A stretch of DNA of 12,028 bases from Azonexus sp. (GCA_023150195.1 JAKLLI010000028.1:1-12028), one strand, 5' to 3'; counted from the stretch's first letter, positions 1-7,703 are shown. The notes: a model not told the origin generated them from the sequence alone. Translations and numbers: made by a program.

Positions 1-156
1 GGCCTCGGCGGGAAATAGCCCACGGCGCAGGATTTCACGAAAGATGCTGTCCGAGGAGAGCTTGCCGCGCGCGTAGTGGTAGGCGAATTTGCCACCGCTC
101 AGGAAAGGGGCGCTGGCTTCATCGAGCAGGGTCTTGAGGAAGGCGTTGGTTTTCAT
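1..156 (-). CDS. Probable class I SAM-dependent methyltransferase, N-terminal part (runs off window edge)
   Basis: Only the first 52 residues are inside the window and no stop is reached. The reading starts MKTNAFLKTLLDEAS and contains an F-A-Y-H-Y-A-R-G-K-L stretch near residues 24-33, then a segment ending G-L-F-P-A-E-A. From memory this resembles the lead-in before the glycine-rich SAM-binding loop of methyltransferases found in aryl-polyene clusters. The SAM loop itself would lie just beyond the edge, so the assignment cannot be confirmed here. The ATG overlaps the stop of the upstream deacetylase gene as ATGA, so it belongs to the same operon and is probably translationally coupled. In aryl-polyene pathways a methyltransferase modifies the aromatic head group. 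Another alpha-helical N-terminus remains possible. Confidence 0.55.
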   Translation of the reverse strand, partial: MKTNAFLKTLLDEASAPFLSGGKFAYHYARGKLSSDSIFREILRRGLFPAEA

Positions 157-953
157 GGGCAGGCGTGGTCGAGTGTGACGGGCGTGAGGCCTTGTTCGGC
201 GAGAGTGGCCAGCAGGCGCGGCAAGACGGAGAGGATGACCGCATTGCCGCTGGCGTCGAGCGCCGCATGGCCATCGTGCAGCAGCAGGATATCGCCGGCG
301 GCGAGATTTTGCGTTAACCGGGCGTGGACCGTATCGGGGTCGCCGCAGCGGGTGTCGTAGGCACGGCGGGTCCACGCTGCCAGATCGAGGTCGAGGCGGG
401 CCAGTACCGGATCGAGAAAAGGGTTGCGCAGCCCGGCGGTGGCGCGGAAGAAGCGTGGCGCCTGCCCACTGAGCTCGCTGAGTGTGGCTTGCGCGGCGGC
501 AATGTCCGCCTGCATGCGGCGCGGCCCCCAGAGCGAAAAGACCTTGGAGTGTGCATCACCGTGATTTTCGATGCGATGCCCACGGGCCACGATTTCGCGG
601 CAGAGCGCGGGGTTTTCCCGCGCCCGCCAGCCAATGCAGAAGAAGCTGGCCTTGGCGTCAGCGGCATCCAGCAGGTCGAGCACGCGCGGGGTGACGTTGG
701 GGTCCGGGCCATCGTCGATGGTGAGGGCGACTTCGCGGCAGGCGATGGCGGCACGTGGCAGGCGCGTGAGCGTGGGGCCGAGTAATTGGCAGCGTGGCAG
801 CAGGCCGGCACTGCTCAAGACCGCGTGATTGGCGACCAGGGCCGCTGCCGCCCAGGGCCAATGGCCCGGCGCCAGTGCCAGACCGGCAGCGGCGGCACCG
901 TGAATGGCCAGGCTGGCCTTGACCGTGGGCGTGGGTTTCCAGTGACGTGGCAT
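153..953 (-). CDS. Polysaccharide deacetylase (NodB-homology, carbohydrate esterase 4 family)
   Basis: The product is 266 residues. NodB-fold signatures appear in order: motif 1 T-I-D-D-G-P-D-P with Asp80 and Asp81, a metal-binding motif 2 with His131 and His135 in E-N-H-G-D-A-H-S, R-F-F-R-A near Arg170, and a C-terminal L-L-L-H-D-G with His226. The family hydrolyses N-acetyl (or other acyl) groups from sugars using a divalent metal. Residues 14-52 are alanine/leucine-rich and probably one or two membrane segments, so the enzyme may be anchored in the inner membrane. The ATG at 953 was chosen because it follows the hydrolase stop by one base; a longer in-frame start at 1193 would run deep into that gene and encode non-family sequence. 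Within this cluster it may act on a glycosylated or amide-linked product, which is inference. Confidence 0.88.
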   Translation of the reverse strand: MPRHWKPTPTVKASLAIHGAAAAGLALAPGHWPWAAAALVANHAVLSSAGLLPRCQLLGPTLTRLPRAAIACREVALTIDDGPDPNVTPRVLDLLDAADAKASFFCIGWRARENPALCREIVARGHRIENHGDAHSKVFSLWGPRRMQADIAAAQATLSELSGQAPRFFRATAGLRNPFLDPVLARLDLDLAAWTRRAYDTRCGDPDTVHARLTQNLAAGDILLLHDGHAALDASGNAVILSVLPRLLATLAEQGLTPVTLDHACP

Positions 954-954
954 C

Positions 955-1605
955 TCAGGCACGCACCGGAAAATGGCCGAGATCGAGAAAATGCGCCCAC
1001 AGTTGACGCCAGGCCGGCCAGTCGTGGTCGCCATCAACGATCCGCCGGGCGGCGGGTGGGAAGCAGTCGGCGATCTGCTGCATGCCTTCGGCAAAACGGT
1101 CGTCCCGGCCATGGCCGGCAAACACCGGCAGCGTGGCGGGAGGCGATTTGAGCCAGCGCCAGACGCGGAACTCCGGATCGCCGAGTTGCTCAACCGTGGC
1201 TTCCCACACGGGCAAGCCGCCGGCGCGGGCGATGGCGTTGGTGGTCAGGCGGCTGCCCGGATAGGGGGCGATCAGGCAGAGGCCGTCGATACTCGCCGGC
1301 TGGTCGGCGGCCTGCATCAGGCTGAGCAGACCCCCCAGCGAAATACCGCCCAGCCACACCCGGCGATAGTGTTGCCGCGCCGGACGCAATAATTGTTCAT
1401 GCACCGCAAGCAGTCCCTGCCCGCTGGAAATGGCTTCCAGATCGAGGTCGACCGCACACAGGTCGAGGTCGAGATTTCGCGCTTCGACGGCGTCAAAAAA
1501 GCCATGGGCGACGAAGTCGCTGGCGGTCATGTAGGCGCCGGGCAGCAGGACCAACAGGTTGCTGCTTTGCCGTTGGAGGCGTTGCGTACTCAGCGGGGCC
1601 GTCAT
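955..1605 (-). CDS. Alpha/beta hydrolase fold protein
   Basis: The product is 216 residues with no signal peptide, so it is likely cytoplasmic. An early beta-strand plus oxyanion segment (L-L-V-L-L-P-G-A-Y) is followed by the nucleophile elbow G-I-S-L-G with Ser89. A late acid lies in G-H-G-R-D-D-R (Asp168 or Asp169), and the catalytic His194 is in D-G-D-H-D-W. This is a complete serine-hydrolase triad of esterase/thioesterase type, in the usual order and spacing. The start ATG overlaps the exporter stop (ATGA), and the next gene begins one base after this stop. It could release or trim an acyl chain from an ACP or the finished lipid; it could also be a carboxylesterase. The substrate cannot be read from sequence. 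Confidence 0.85.
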   Translation of the reverse strand: MTAPLSTQRLQRQSSNLLVLLPGAYMTASDFVAHGFFDAVEARNLDLDLCAVDLDLEAISSGQGLLAVHEQLLRPARQHYRRVWLGGISLGGLLSLMQAADQPASIDGLCLIAPYPGSRLTTNAIARAGGLPVWEATVEQLGDPEFRVWRWLKSPPATLPVFAGHGRDDRFAEGMQQIADCFPPAARRIVDGDHDWPAWRQLWAHFLDLGHFPVRA

Positions 1606-3941
1606 TTTGCCGTTCCACGTGGAACGAACATGGCCCCGAGCAGCAGGGCCAGAATGGCGCCTGGCCCCACGCTGGTGCCAATGGCGTTGAGCACCGGCAC
1701 CGAAGACAAGGCGAGCGTGCCGAAGCCGATGGCGGTGGTGAGGTTGGCGACGCCCATCGAGGTCAGGGTTTCGGGATCGAGCTCGCCCTGCCCCGCTGCG
1801 CGGTCAAAAAACAGCGCGTAGTTGGAGCCCACCGCGACGATCAGCAAGAGCCCGATCAAATGCAACAGATGCAGACGTTGACCGGCCAGATGCAGGCCGG
1901 CCACCACAAAAATCACCGCCAGTGCCAGCGGCAGCATCACGGCGCCGAGGCGGCGCGCGGAGCGCAGGTTGAAGGCCAGCAGGACAACGATGGCCAGCAC
2001 GCCGGCCAGCGAGAGGGTGATGGCCTCGCCGAGATAGCTGGCGTAGAGGGCGTCGAACTCCGCCTTCATGTCGATGAAAAGGGCATCGCTGCCGGCCAGT
2101 GCGGCGCGGATGTCGTTGGCGGGAATCTGCAATTCCCCGCTGCCCATCGCGGGATGCAGGGGCAGCAGCACGCTCCAGCCATTGATCCGCTGCAACATCA
2201 GTGAATCCACGGCCAGTGCGAGGTTGCTGCCATTCAGGTCGGCGCGCGTGATGTCCGGGGCATCGCGGGCGGCGACGACGTCGGCGATGAAGGTATCCAG
2301 TTTGTTGGCGTTCAGCGGCAGGTCGGCCAGGGCTTCGGCGGTGCGCGTCCGCAGGGTGTCGGCATCGGGCAGGGCCGCGCGACGGGCGGCCTGGGCGGCG
2401 TGGCTGGGCAGGAAGCGGGCGGGATTGTCGTAACCGGCGATGACGCCCTGGGCCACCAGCCCGTCCAGCGCCTTGCCGGCGCGTTCGGCAGCGGCCAGCG
2501 CGGCTTCGCGATCCGTGCCGGTGACGACGACCAGATAGCGGGAATCCGGGGCGCCCAAATCGGCCCGCAGGGCGCCGTCGACCGCAGAATCGGCCTCGCT
2601 GGCCGTGCTGAGGGCGGAGAGGTTGGGATGCCAGAGATCATCGCGTACCGCGCCGATGTAGATCAGCGCCAGCAAGGCCAGTCCCAGGGTGGGCCAGCGC
2701 AGACTTTGCAGGGCGGCGAGTACCTTCGCGATGCCCGGCCAGGGTCGGGTGGGCGCGGCGCTATGCACCAGCGGGCCGGCCAGATCGGGCAGGATGTAGC
2801 CGGTGACCAGCGCTGCCGTGAGCACGCCGGCCAGCGAGTAGAGGCCGAGTTGGGCCAAGCCGGGGAAGCCGGAAAAGAGCAAGGCGCCAAAGCCGAAGAC
2901 CGAGGTCGCCACGCCGAGCCGGATGGTGGGCCAGAAACGCTCACGCCACGCGGCCAGCCCGAGGCGGCCGGATTGCACGAAATAGTAGGTGGAATAATCG
3001 ACGGCCTCGCCAATCAGCGCGGCACCAAAGCCCACCGTAATGCCGAACACGGTGCCGTAGGCCAGGCTGACGGCGACCACCCCGGCCAGCATGCCGCTGA
3101 CCACGGGGAGCAGACCCAGCGTCATCAAACGGAGCGAACGATAGACAAAAAACAGCACGGCAATGATCGCCAGGCTGCTGATCACGGTCAGGCGGAAGAC
3201 TTCTTCCTTGATCGTGGCGCGCGCCTTGACGGCAAAGTGCCCGGGTCCGGAGAGCAGCAGGCGGATGTCGGAGCGCCCGGTCGACGCGCGAATCGCCTCA
3301 AATTCGCTGCGGATCAGGGTCAAGGCGCGCTCCTGCCCATCGGTATCGGCGCCCTGGGCCTTGGTTTGTGCGAGCAACATGGCACGCTCGCCATCACGCG
3401 ATGCCCAAACCCCCGAGCGGCTGGCCGGTTGATTGCCCCCACTCAGCGTCACCAGCAGCGCCGGCAGTTCGCCGGTGGGGTCGCGGGTCAGAAAAGGCTT
3501 GAACAGCATGCCGGCGGGCGAGGTGAGCAAGTCGATGCTGTCGGAAAACGCCCGATGCAGGCCGTCGACCGTAAACCGTTCAGGATTGACTGCGGGGCTG
3601 AGGAGGTAGCGATGGGCCAGCAGCAGGTCGCGATCCGCATCGAGGCTGCCGGATTCGCCGTTCTGCACGGCGACAAATTCCGGCATCGCCGCCAGTCGAC
3701 CGCGCAATTCGCGCGACACCTGCGCCCGCTGGCTGGCGTTGCCGCCTTCGATGCCCAGCATCAACAGGCGGGAGACCGCGCCATCCTTGATCTGTTCGAC
3801 CAGGACCTGCTGTTCTGCCGTCGGGTGCGAGGGCAGGAAGAAACTCATGTCCGCCGAAAAGCGGGTCTGCGCCACAATGGCCGCACCGGCCAGCATGGCC
3901 AGCAGCCAGATCAGAAAGCTGCGCAGGGCTTTGGATTTCAT
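1602..3941 (-). CDS. MMPL/RND-superfamily exporter (COG4258-type)
   Basis: The product is 779 residues in the classical duplicated RND layout: TM1 at about 8-25, a periplasmic loop to about 248, a TM block at about 250-390, TM7 at about 416-431, a second loop to about 636, and a final TM block at about 638-775. The first TM block carries G-E-A-V-D-Y with Asp315-Tyr316, the proton-relay pair of MmpL-like transporters. The equivalent place in the second half reads G-S-N-Y (Asn707-Tyr708). Predicted exporters of this type are standard members of aryl-polyene and xanthomonadin clusters and are thought to carry the acylated product across or out of the inner membrane. The gene overlaps both neighbours by ATGA. 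Its last codons contain a parS-like palindrome. Confidence 0.93.
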   Translation of the reverse strand: MKSKALRSFLIWLLAMLAGAAIVAQTRFSADMSFFLPSHPTAEQQVLVEQIKDGAVSRLLMLGIEGGNASQRAQVSRELRGRLAAMPEFVAVQNGESGSLDADRDLLLAHRYLLSPAVNPERFTVDGLHRAFSDSIDLLTSPAGMLFKPFLTRDPTGELPALLVTLSGGNQPASRSGVWASRDGERAMLLAQTKAQGADTDGQERALTLIRSEFEAIRASTGRSDIRLLLSGPGHFAVKARATIKEEVFRLTVISSLAIIAVLFFVYRSLRLMTLGLLPVVSGMLAGVVAVSLAYGTVFGITVGFGAALIGEAVDYSTYYFVQSGRLGLAAWRERFWPTIRLGVATSVFGFGALLFSGFPGLAQLGLYSLAGVLTAALVTGYILPDLAGPLVHSAAPTRPWPGIAKVLAALQSLRWPTLGLALLALIYIGAVRDDLWHPNLSALSTASEADSAVDGALRADLGAPDSRYLVVVTGTDREAALAAAERAGKALDGLVAQGVIAGYDNPARFLPSHAAQAARRAALPDADTLRTRTAEALADLPLNANKLDTFIADVVAARDAPDITRADLNGSNLALAVDSLMLQRINGWSVLLPLHPAMGSGELQIPANDIRAALAGSDALFIDMKAEFDALYASYLGEAITLSLAGVLAIVVLLAFNLRSARRLGAVMLPLALAVIFVVAGLHLAGQRLHLLHLIGLLLIVAVGSNYALFFDRAAGQGELDPETLTSMGVANLTTAIGFGTLALSSVPVLNAIGTSVGPGAILALLLGAMFVPRGTAK
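1611..1626. promoter_or_regulatory. Perfect 16-bp palindrome matching the ParB-binding parS core
   Basis: The bases CGTTCCACGTGGAACG are a perfect inverted repeat. The inner 14 bases, GTTCCACGTGGAAC, equal the parS core described for Pseudomonas and differ from the Bacillus subtilis core (GTTTCACGTGAAAC) at one symmetric pair. ParB binds such sites to nucleate chromosome segregation complexes. The site sits within the exporter gene, coding V-P-R-G-T three codons before its end. Chance occurrence of an exact 14-mer in 12 kb is very unlikely, but ParB binding is inferred from the match alone. Confidence 0.65.
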
Positions 3942-4504
3942 GGGTTGATCGGCTCGATGCTGAGGACGGTGCGGTCGCCGTCGGCCTGGAGGTATTCGAT
4001 TTGCCGCATCTGACCCCGGTTCCCATTGACCACGATGCGCTGGACGAAGTTGGCGATTTTTTCATCGCGCGGCAATAAGGTGAGCACCCACTTGTCGCTG
4101 GCGCCTGATAAATGCAGGGCGTAGTTTTTTTCCAGCGCGGCGCGATTCCCCGACAGGGTGCCGCGGATGCTATCCACAAAAGCCAGGGCTTCGGGCTGAC
4201 TGGCGAGGTTGATGGAAAAGGTCTGCTTGTCGCGGGCCAGGGTCAGCTGATCCTTGTCGAGGACCATGCTTTCCACCTTGGGCTTGAGGGTTTGCTTTTC
4301 CAGGCGATCGGGCGCGACATAGGTCATTTCACCACTGGAGATCAGCGGTTTGTCGAGCACCGCCAAATAACGGGTTTCGACAAAGCGGGCCTTGCCGCCC
4401 TTGTGGCGGGCCAGATCGGACATCAACTGGGTGATGTCGAAAGTGGCGAACGCAGGGAGCGCGGCACAGGCAAGGCAGAGGGAGAGCATCAGGCGCTTGA
4501 TCAT
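3938..4504 (-). CDS. LolA-like outer-membrane lipoprotein carrier protein
   Basis: The product is 188 residues. It begins with a clear Sec signal peptide (M-I-K-R, hydrophobic to about residue 19, likely cleavage after A-F-A at 20), so it is periplasmic. The mature part has the LolA/LolB-like beta pattern: F-V-E-T-R-Y near 41-46, S-S-G-E-M-T-Y near 57-62, and alternating strands to the end. Canonical LolA shuttles lipoproteins from the inner to the outer membrane through a hydrophobic cavity. Paralogues in aryl-polyene clusters are believed to carry the lipidic product handed over by the adjacent MMPL exporter, which is an inference from conserved neighbourhood. Start and stop overlap both neighbours by ATGA. 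This is a cluster-specific paralogue, not the housekeeping lolA. Confidence 0.87.
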   Translation of the reverse strand: MIKRLMLSLCLACAALPAFATFDITQLMSDLARHKGGKARFVETRYLAVLDKPLISSGEMTYVAPDRLEKQTLKPKVESMVLDKDQLTLARDKQTFSINLASQPEALAFVDSIRGTLSGNRAALEKNYALHLSGASDKWVLTLLPRDEKIANFVQRIVVNGNRGQMRQIEYLQADGDRTVLSIEPINP

Positions 4505-5406
4505 TTTTTCTGCCAGAAATCGAAGAAGTTGAACCAGTTATAGGGGGCGAGGCGGCAGTAATGCGCCAGTCGGTCGGCGTAGTTTTGCACGGCGGCCTCG
4601 ATGGCGGCGTTCCGTTCGCTGCGCCGTACATTCGAAAAATCGGCGATTTTTTCGAAATGAATCTGGTAGCGATTGCCGCCCAGATAGAGGCCCGTCATGA
4701 AAAAGACCGGGCGACCGAGCATGGCCGCCATGCGCCACGGCCCCAATGGAAAGGGCGCGGTTTCACCGAGAAATTCGCAGTCGACCGTAGGATCGCCACC
4801 CAGGCTGCGGTCGGCCAGCATGCCGACAAGATAGCCTTGATCGAGCTTGTCGCGGGCGATCAGCATGGAGTCGAACTGGCCAAGCGGGATGATGTCCTCG
4901 GTGGCTTTCGGATTGATGGCTTCGAGGGTGGCGTTGATCTTTCGCGCGTTTTCCTCGTACATCATCATCGCCACCTTGCGCTTCGACTTGCCGCGACCGA
5001 CCGAGCGCAGCACTTCGAAGCTGCCCAGATGGGCGCCGATCAGGAGGGCGCCGGGATGGGTGTCGGCAGCTTCGTGAATGGCATCGGCACCGATCATCTC
5101 GATGTCGAACAGGTCGAAACGGTCGTTGAGCAGGTAAATGCGGTCGTGAATCGTGCTGGCAAAACTGAACACATGGCGGTAGCCGTCGGTCCATTCGGCC
5201 CAGCGTCCCAGCGCCCGATGCAGATAGTCGCGGCTGGCGATGCGTGCGCGGGGCGCAAACAGCGTGAAATAGGCCGCGATGCCGTGCAGCACGATACGAC
5301 CGATGCCCCGGCCGAAGGTGAGCGAAATCCACACCATCAGACGCAGGATGGCGAGATTGCTGCGTTCCTGCTGGCGCATCCAGTCCGGGTTGGCAGGCCG
5401 TGTCAT
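4501..5406 (-). CDS. LpxL/HtrB-like lipid acyltransferase (LPLAT superfamily)
   Basis: The product is 301 residues. It has an N-terminal hydrophobic segment (about 18-50), and then the acyltransferase signature G-A-H-L-G-S-F-E, in which His126 and Glu131 form the HX4E catalytic pair of LpxL-like enzymes. Downstream, A-D-R-S near residues 200-203 and the F-P-L-G-P region resemble the lauroyltransferase substrate-binding blocks. Family members transfer acyl chains from ACP to a lipid or glycolipid at the inner membrane. In an aryl-polyene cluster the natural reading is transfer of the polyene chain, or a companion acyl chain, to a membrane lipid before export. The gene overlaps the upstream dehydratase and downstream LolA-like gene by ATGA each. 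The length is typical for the family. Confidence 0.92.
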   Translation of the reverse strand: MTRPANPDWMRQQERSNLAILRLMVWISLTFGRGIGRIVLHGIAAYFTLFAPRARIASRDYLHRALGRWAEWTDGYRHVFSFASTIHDRIYLLNDRFDLFDIEMIGADAIHEAADTHPGALLIGAHLGSFEVLRSVGRGKSKRKVAMMMYEENARKINATLEAINPKATEDIIPLGQFDSMLIARDKLDQGYLVGMLADRSLGGDPTVDCEFLGETAPFPLGPWRMAAMLGRPVFFMTGLYLGGNRYQIHFEKIADFSNVRRSERNAAIEAAVQNYADRLAHYCRLAPYNWFNFFDFWQKK

Positions 5407-5705
5407 GCGGTCTCCGGACTCAGGCTGCCACTGGCCACCGCGCGCTCACTGGCGATCACGGTGAATGCCAGGCTGCCGCTGGCTTTGGTCACCAGGGAAA
5501 AACGCAGGCTTTCTCCCGGCCCGACCGGGCTCAGAAACTTGGCGTTGCCGATCTGCCAGCGGCTGATTTCCGGCCGCAGCTGGGCGGCCAGTTGCAGGGC
5601 ATGATCGAGCAGGACGACACCGGGCACGATCGGTTGCCCCGGAAAATGGCCGGGAAAGGCCGGATGATCGGCAGGAACGGTCCACTCGGCGTGCAGTTCA
5701 GTCAT
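5403..5705 (-). CDS. Single-hotdog 3-hydroxyacyl-ACP dehydratase, ApeI/FabA-FabZ-like
   Basis: This is a short protein of 100 residues. It contains the FabA/FabZ active-site segment H-P-A-F-P-G-H-F-P-G-Q-P-I-V-P-G-V with His20, and Asp34 fourteen residues later, the same separation as the His-Asp pair of FabA (FabZ uses Glu). This fits a hotdog-fold enzyme that removes water from beta-hydroxyacyl-ACP to give the double bonds of a polyene. The start is the ATG at 5705, eight bases inside the ligase gene; a longer frame upstream to 6002 only reads the ligase out of frame. It overlaps the acyltransferase by ATGA. In known aryl-polyene systems ApeI pairs with a second subunit, ApeP, which is not in this window. 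Confidence 0.88.
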   Translation of the reverse strand: MTELHAEWTVPADHPAFPGHFPGQPIVPGVVLLDHALQLAAQLRPEISRWQIGNAKFLSPVGPGESLRFSLVTKASGSLAFTVIASERAVASGSLSPETA

Positions 5706-7035
5706 GGCGGGTATGGGTCCGGTGCAGGGCCTGAAGCGCGTCGCGCGGTAATTTGCCGGTGCTGTTGCGGGGCAGCGCGGCCACCCGGACCAGCGGGCGC
5801 GGCATGAACACGGCGTCGATGCGTGAACGCAGTGCGGCCTGAATGTCGCGGACACTGAGTGCCGGGGCGACCACGAAGGCGGCAAGCCGGGTGATGCCGT
5901 CGGGCCGTTCATCGTCCGGCAGGTAGAAACAGGCATCGACGATGCCGGGAATGGTGGCGATCTGGTGATTGAGATAGGCCAGCGAGGTGCGCTTGCCGGC
6001 AATGTTGATCAGGTCGGCGTGACGACCGAGCAGCGTAAAGTGGCAGTCGTCGTGAATCTCGATGCGATCGCCCATGGGCATTTCGCCTTCGATATGGCCG
6101 CCGCTGGCAAAGGTGATTTCCTCGTGCTGGCGTAGCCGGATCGCCGGTAACAAAGCCCAGCGCGGGCCATCCGTGGTGCGGCGGACGGCGATTTGCCCAG
6201 TTTCCGTGGAACCGTAAATTTCGTGCAGCGGTGCGCCGGTGCGCTGTTCCGCCCTGGCGGCGAGTTCCAGCGAGAGTGGCGCGGTGGCGGAGAGCAGTAA
6301 ATCGATGGACGGGAGTTCAATCTCTGCAGCCAGCAGCGCCGAGAGATGGAAAGGGGTGGTCACCAGCAGCCGGGGTTGCGGCACGGTACTCAAGGCAGCC
6401 GCAATATCCTGCGGGTAAAAGGGCTTGCCCGCCCAGAAACTGCAGCGTCCATGCAAGGCCAGCAGCAAGGTCGACTCGAAGCCATAGCTGTGCTGGACCG
6501 GCACGGTGCCGACGATGGTATGGGGGCAGTTGTTCAACGCCAGCGCCGCCGCCCCGGCAAGCCCGTTGGCGAGCAGTTTTCCCCAGGATTTGCGGTGCGC
6601 CTGCGGGATGCCGGTGGAGCCGGAGGTGAACAGGATGGCGGCCACCTGATCGGCGGGCACGCTGGGGATTTCCATCACATGCGGCCGGTCGACCGCGTGC
6701 AGTTCGGGAAAATCGAGGCGAGGCAGATCGCCGCTCTCGAACGCGCTATCGCACAGGCAGACGGTGCCCGGAAAATCGTGCTGGATGCGCGACAGGGTTT
6801 CGGCGGATTGCGAGGCCGGCTGCAGGCTGCCCTTGCCGGTGAGCAGGCCGGCGGCAAAGCCCACGGCAAAGCGGTAACGATCCTGACAAACGTTGAGCAG
6901 CCAGTCGCCCGCAGGCAGGCGTGCGGCCAGCAGCTGCGCATCGGCGAGGAATTCACGCACGCTCACCGGCCCGTCGCTGCGCCAGGCAAGGCAGTCATCC
7001 AGCGCGTGGCCGGTAATCAGCGGGAGCGTGTTCAT
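5698..7035 (-). CDS. AMP-forming acyl/aryl ligase (ANL superfamily, ApeH-like)
   Basis: The product is 445 residues, shorter than common acyl-CoA synthetases but usual for cluster-bound aryl-ACP ligases. Visible ANL motifs are A3 F-T-S-G-S-T-G-I-P-Q (136-145), A5 Y-G-S-T-E-T-G (274-280), an A8-like G-R-H-A-D-L-I-N-I-A-G-K-R (337-349), and the A10 lysine Lys428 in N-S-T-G-K-L-P-R. These predict adenylation of a carboxylic acid and transfer to a phosphopantetheine thiol. In aryl-polyene pathways the ApeH ligase activates 4-hydroxybenzoate and loads it on an ACP; the substrate here is inferred from context. The A3 motif ends in Pro-Gln where Pro-Lys is commoner. The gene overlaps the COG4648 gene by ATGA and the dehydratase by 8 bases. 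Confidence 0.92.
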   Translation of the reverse strand: MNTLPLITGHALDDCLAWRSDGPVSVREFLADAQLLAARLPAGDWLLNVCQDRYRFAVGFAAGLLTGKGSLQPASQSAETLSRIQHDFPGTVCLCDSAFESGDLPRLDFPELHAVDRPHVMEIPSVPADQVAAILFTSGSTGIPQAHRKSWGKLLANGLAGAAALALNNCPHTIVGTVPVQHSYGFESTLLLALHGRCSFWAGKPFYPQDIAAALSTVPQPRLLVTTPFHLSALLAAEIELPSIDLLLSATAPLSLELAARAEQRTGAPLHEIYGSTETGQIAVRRTTDGPRWALLPAIRLRQHEEITFASGGHIEGEMPMGDRIEIHDDCHFTLLGRHADLINIAGKRTSLAYLNHQIATIPGIVDACFYLPDDERPDGITRLAAFVVAPALSVRDIQAALRSRIDAVFMPRPLVRVAALPRNSTGKLPRDALQALHRTHTRHD

Positions 7036-7703
7036 GCTTGCGGGTCCGACTGGCGGGCGGGGGACTGCATGCCTTGACGGTAGGCCCGAATGGCGGTGGC
7101 CATGCTCGGGCGTTCTGCGGGCGGCAAGACGCGAATGCGCCAGAGATGCTCGGCCACGAACATCACACCCATCAGCGGGCCGGAGAGCACGTTGGCGTGC
7201 AGCGACCAGATGGCCGGCGAGGCAAAGAGGAAGAGCACGGTCGACACCAGCCCGTTGGCCAAAAAGAACAGTGCCCAGACCAGTGTGACCTGTCGGGTGT
7301 AGCGGGCCTTGAGCGGCGAGATCTCGCCTTGCGCCGCTGCCCGGGCGATGCGGGTGATCAGGGCTTCGCCGGGGCCAAACAGGGTGCGTCCGAAGAACAC
7401 CGCCAGCGCCAGTTGTGAGCCGACGTGCTGCAGGTAATAGAGCAGCGGCACATTGGCGCGCAAGTGCGGCCAGGCCCAGAAGAGCGCCACGCTCGTCAGT
7501 CCGACCCCGGCGGCGATCAGTAGCGGCTGACGCACCCGCCAGAGCAGCCAGGCAATGATCAGCACGAAGGGACCGACCCCGAGGGTGGTGGTGAGATTCG
7601 GACTGCCCTCGCCGGTACTGCCGATGTGTGCGGCAACGGCCCAGGCCACCAGCAGGCCAATGACGGCCAGGCCGCGCAGCAACTGGGCCGGCGTCAGGCT
7701 CAT
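7032..7703 (-). CDS. COG4648-type integral membrane protein of aryl-polyene/xanthomonadin clusters
   Basis: The product is 223 residues, with about six hydrophobic stretches near 9-26, 41-56, 59-78, 85-105, 138-161 and 168-187, so it is an inner-membrane protein. The recognisable central block L-L-Y-Y-L-Q-H-V-G followed by F-G-R-T-L-F-G-P-G-E-A-L (about 87-115), and K-A-R-Y-T-R-Q-V-T-L-V-W-A-L-F-F (about 132-147), is as remembered for the conserved membrane protein regularly found between the ACP and ligase genes of aryl-polyene clusters. Its biochemical role is not established. Location suggests involvement in membrane-associated assembly. It overlaps the ACP upstream and the ligase downstream by ATGA. 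Family membership is fairly sure; function is unknown. Confidence 0.82.
   Translation of the reverse strand: MSLTPAQLLRGLAVIGLLVAWAVAAHIGSTGEGSPNLTTTLGVGPFVLIIAWLLWRVRQPLLIAAGVGLTSVALFWAWPHLRANVPLLYYLQHVGSQLALAVFFGRTLFGPGEALITRIARAAAQGEISPLKARYTRQVTLVWALFFLANGLVSTVLFLFASPAIWSLHANVLSGPLMGVMFVAEHLWRIRVLPPAERPSMATAIRAYRQGMQSPARQSDPQA

Noticed and set aside
2400..4013. 537-codon plus-strand open frame opposite the MMPL exporter gene
   Set aside because: The translation is low-complexity, rich in Gly, Gln, Arg and His, and has no family motifs. It mirrors the codon structure of the high-GC exporter gene on the other strand.
4170..4178. DnaA-box-like CTATCCACA, considered because of the parS-like site
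   Set aside because: A single eight-of-nine match inside the LolA-like gene; no cluster of boxes or AT-rich unwinding region is nearby, so no origin is called.
4631..4656. Imperfect inverted repeat TTCGAAAAATCG / CGATTTTTTCGAA
   Set aside because: It lies in the middle of the acyltransferase coding sequence, the arms differ in length by one base, and the codons (F-E-K-I-A-D-F-S-N) explain it.
4561..5604. 347-codon plus-strand open frame opposite the acyltransferase and dehydratase genes
   Set aside because: It spans two real genes with clear motifs on the minus strand and shows no recognisable domain. It is an antisense artefact of high GC.
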